Below are positions 63,563 through 64,000 of a DNA stretch of 64,000 bases, one piece after another. A model generated the notes under the pieces. It was not told the DNA's origin and ran no database searches. It worked only from the letters and a program-made list of their open reading frames with translations. The translations under genes and the position numbers were made by a program. Source of the stretch: Saccharospirillum sp. MSK14-1 (GTDB taxonomy: Bacteria > Pseudomonadota > Gammaproteobacteria > Pseudomonadales > Natronospirillaceae); the NCBI RefSeq assembly GCF_003054965.1, contig NZ_MIES01000026.1:620001-684000 (forward strand), given 5' to 3'. How positions within the stretch are numbered: position 1 is the first letter of the stretch; each line of letters begins with the position of its first letter.

Positions 63563-63979
63563 TCAGGGTTGGCGTGGGTGTGCTTCGACGCCGCTGGGTA
63601 GCTCGAACCAATCCTGCTTCTCACTCACCCAGACGTGCAAGGTCGGTTGAATCACCCGGGTGTCTTCCAGGGTGCTGGGTTTGAGTTTGATGTGCTCCGG
63701 GTCAGCCGGATTAAAGTGGTAGATACGATTGCCACAGTCAGGGCAGAAAGCGGCACCATTGGTGTTGCCGCTGTCGGATGTGCGTTCCCAGAATTTCAGT
63801 TCGCCATGAAGGGTGAGAGCGCTGGCTTTCACCAGGGCGGTCACACTGAACGCACTGGTCGACAGCTTCTGGCACTGGCGGCAATGGCAGGCCATGACTT
63901 TTAACGGCGGCTCGGCCAGTTCGTAGGTAATGCCACCACATTGGCACGCACCTTTGAGCGGATATTTAAGGTCGGTCAT
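63563..63979 (-). CDS. GFA family protein (second copy)
   Basis: A 138-residue zinc protein with GACQCGGITYEL, CHCRQCQK and FCPDCGNRIYHF, the GFA cysteine pattern. It differs clearly from the GFA protein at 40570-40971. If the neighbouring demethylase releases formaldehyde, a formaldehyde-related role would fit, but the family's function is poorly supported. Confidence 0.84.
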   Translation of the reverse strand: MTDLKYPLKGACQCGGITYELAEPPLKVMACHCRQCQKLSTSAFSVTALVKASALTLHGELKFWERTSDSGNTNGAAFCPDCGNRIYHFNPADPEHIKLKPSTLEDTRVIQPTLHVWVSEKQDWFELPSGVEAHPRQP

Positions 63980-64000
63980 CGTCGGGATCCGGCGGTTGGC

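Overview
The window reads as a chromosomal segment of a gammaproteobacterium, most likely a marine or halotolerant member of the Oceanospirillales type. Supporting signs are the carAB, nrdR-rib-nusB and glyA blocks, a seven-subunit-type Mrp Na+/H+ antiporter with fused A and B subunits, a TrpR repressor, MipA/OmpV and SrkA homologues, and a GC content near 55-60 percent in most genes. No rRNA, prophage, insertion sequence or CRISPR array was seen. One tRNA gene (Leu, anticodon UAG) is present.

Layout. 0-7 kb: carB (cut by the left edge) and carA, then suhB, an XRE regulator, a SprA-type HExxH protein with a tiny flagellar-rod-like partner, comF and srkA. 7-10.5 kb: two tandem paralogues of secreted proteins made of PPC-like beta domains. 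10.5-14.3 kb: the nrdR-ribD-ribBX-ribH-nusB operon, which has no ribE and whose RibA half has lost its zinc ligands. 14.7-23 kb: cytochrome c, sdaA, an EamA permease, glyA, ettA and a GGDEF/EAL protein. 23-24.8 kb: an AT-richer pocket (BLUF photoreceptor, LprI-like protein, SMI1/KNR4-like protein) beside tRNA-Leu. 25-27 kb: pseudouridine kinase and pseudouridine-5'-phosphate glycosidase.

27-32 kb: a lipoprotein, an intact outer-membrane beta-barrel protein and its frameshifted paralogue, then a trpR-trpE-trpG operon with a TrpR operator lying over the trpR start codon. 32-42 kb is a mosaic of short accessory genes: cupin, MipA, TetR/SDR pair, VOC, LLM flavoprotein, LysE, DsbA-like, GNAT, GFA and a WYL regulator.

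42-49 kb: an apparent catabolic operon behind a sigma-54-type promoter: a 2-oxoglutarate/Fe(II) dioxygenase, a VOC protein, a complete BMP-family ABC importer and a cysteine hydrolase. Its substrate is not evident, but the promoter class and the hydrolase suggest a nitrogen compound. 49-55 kb: yjdM and the Mrp antiporter operon. 55.7-59.5 kb: a divergent Amt-family transporter, a 55-residue membrane protein and eutB-eutC, with no microcompartment genes and no dedicated ethanolamine permease in the window. 59.5-64 kb: a MerR-controlled DUF2938/DUF2798 pair, a DgcA/StcD-type demethylating flavoprotein divergent from a TetR regulator across a strong palindrome, and a GFA protein.

The right-hand third is therefore rich in genes for small nitrogenous compounds (ammonium, ethanolamine, perhaps N-methylated osmolytes and an unknown imported substrate) together with Na+-dependent pH homeostasis. 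The most promising undescribed units are the Amt-like/small-protein/eutBC cluster and the sigma-54 dioxygenase-importer operon.
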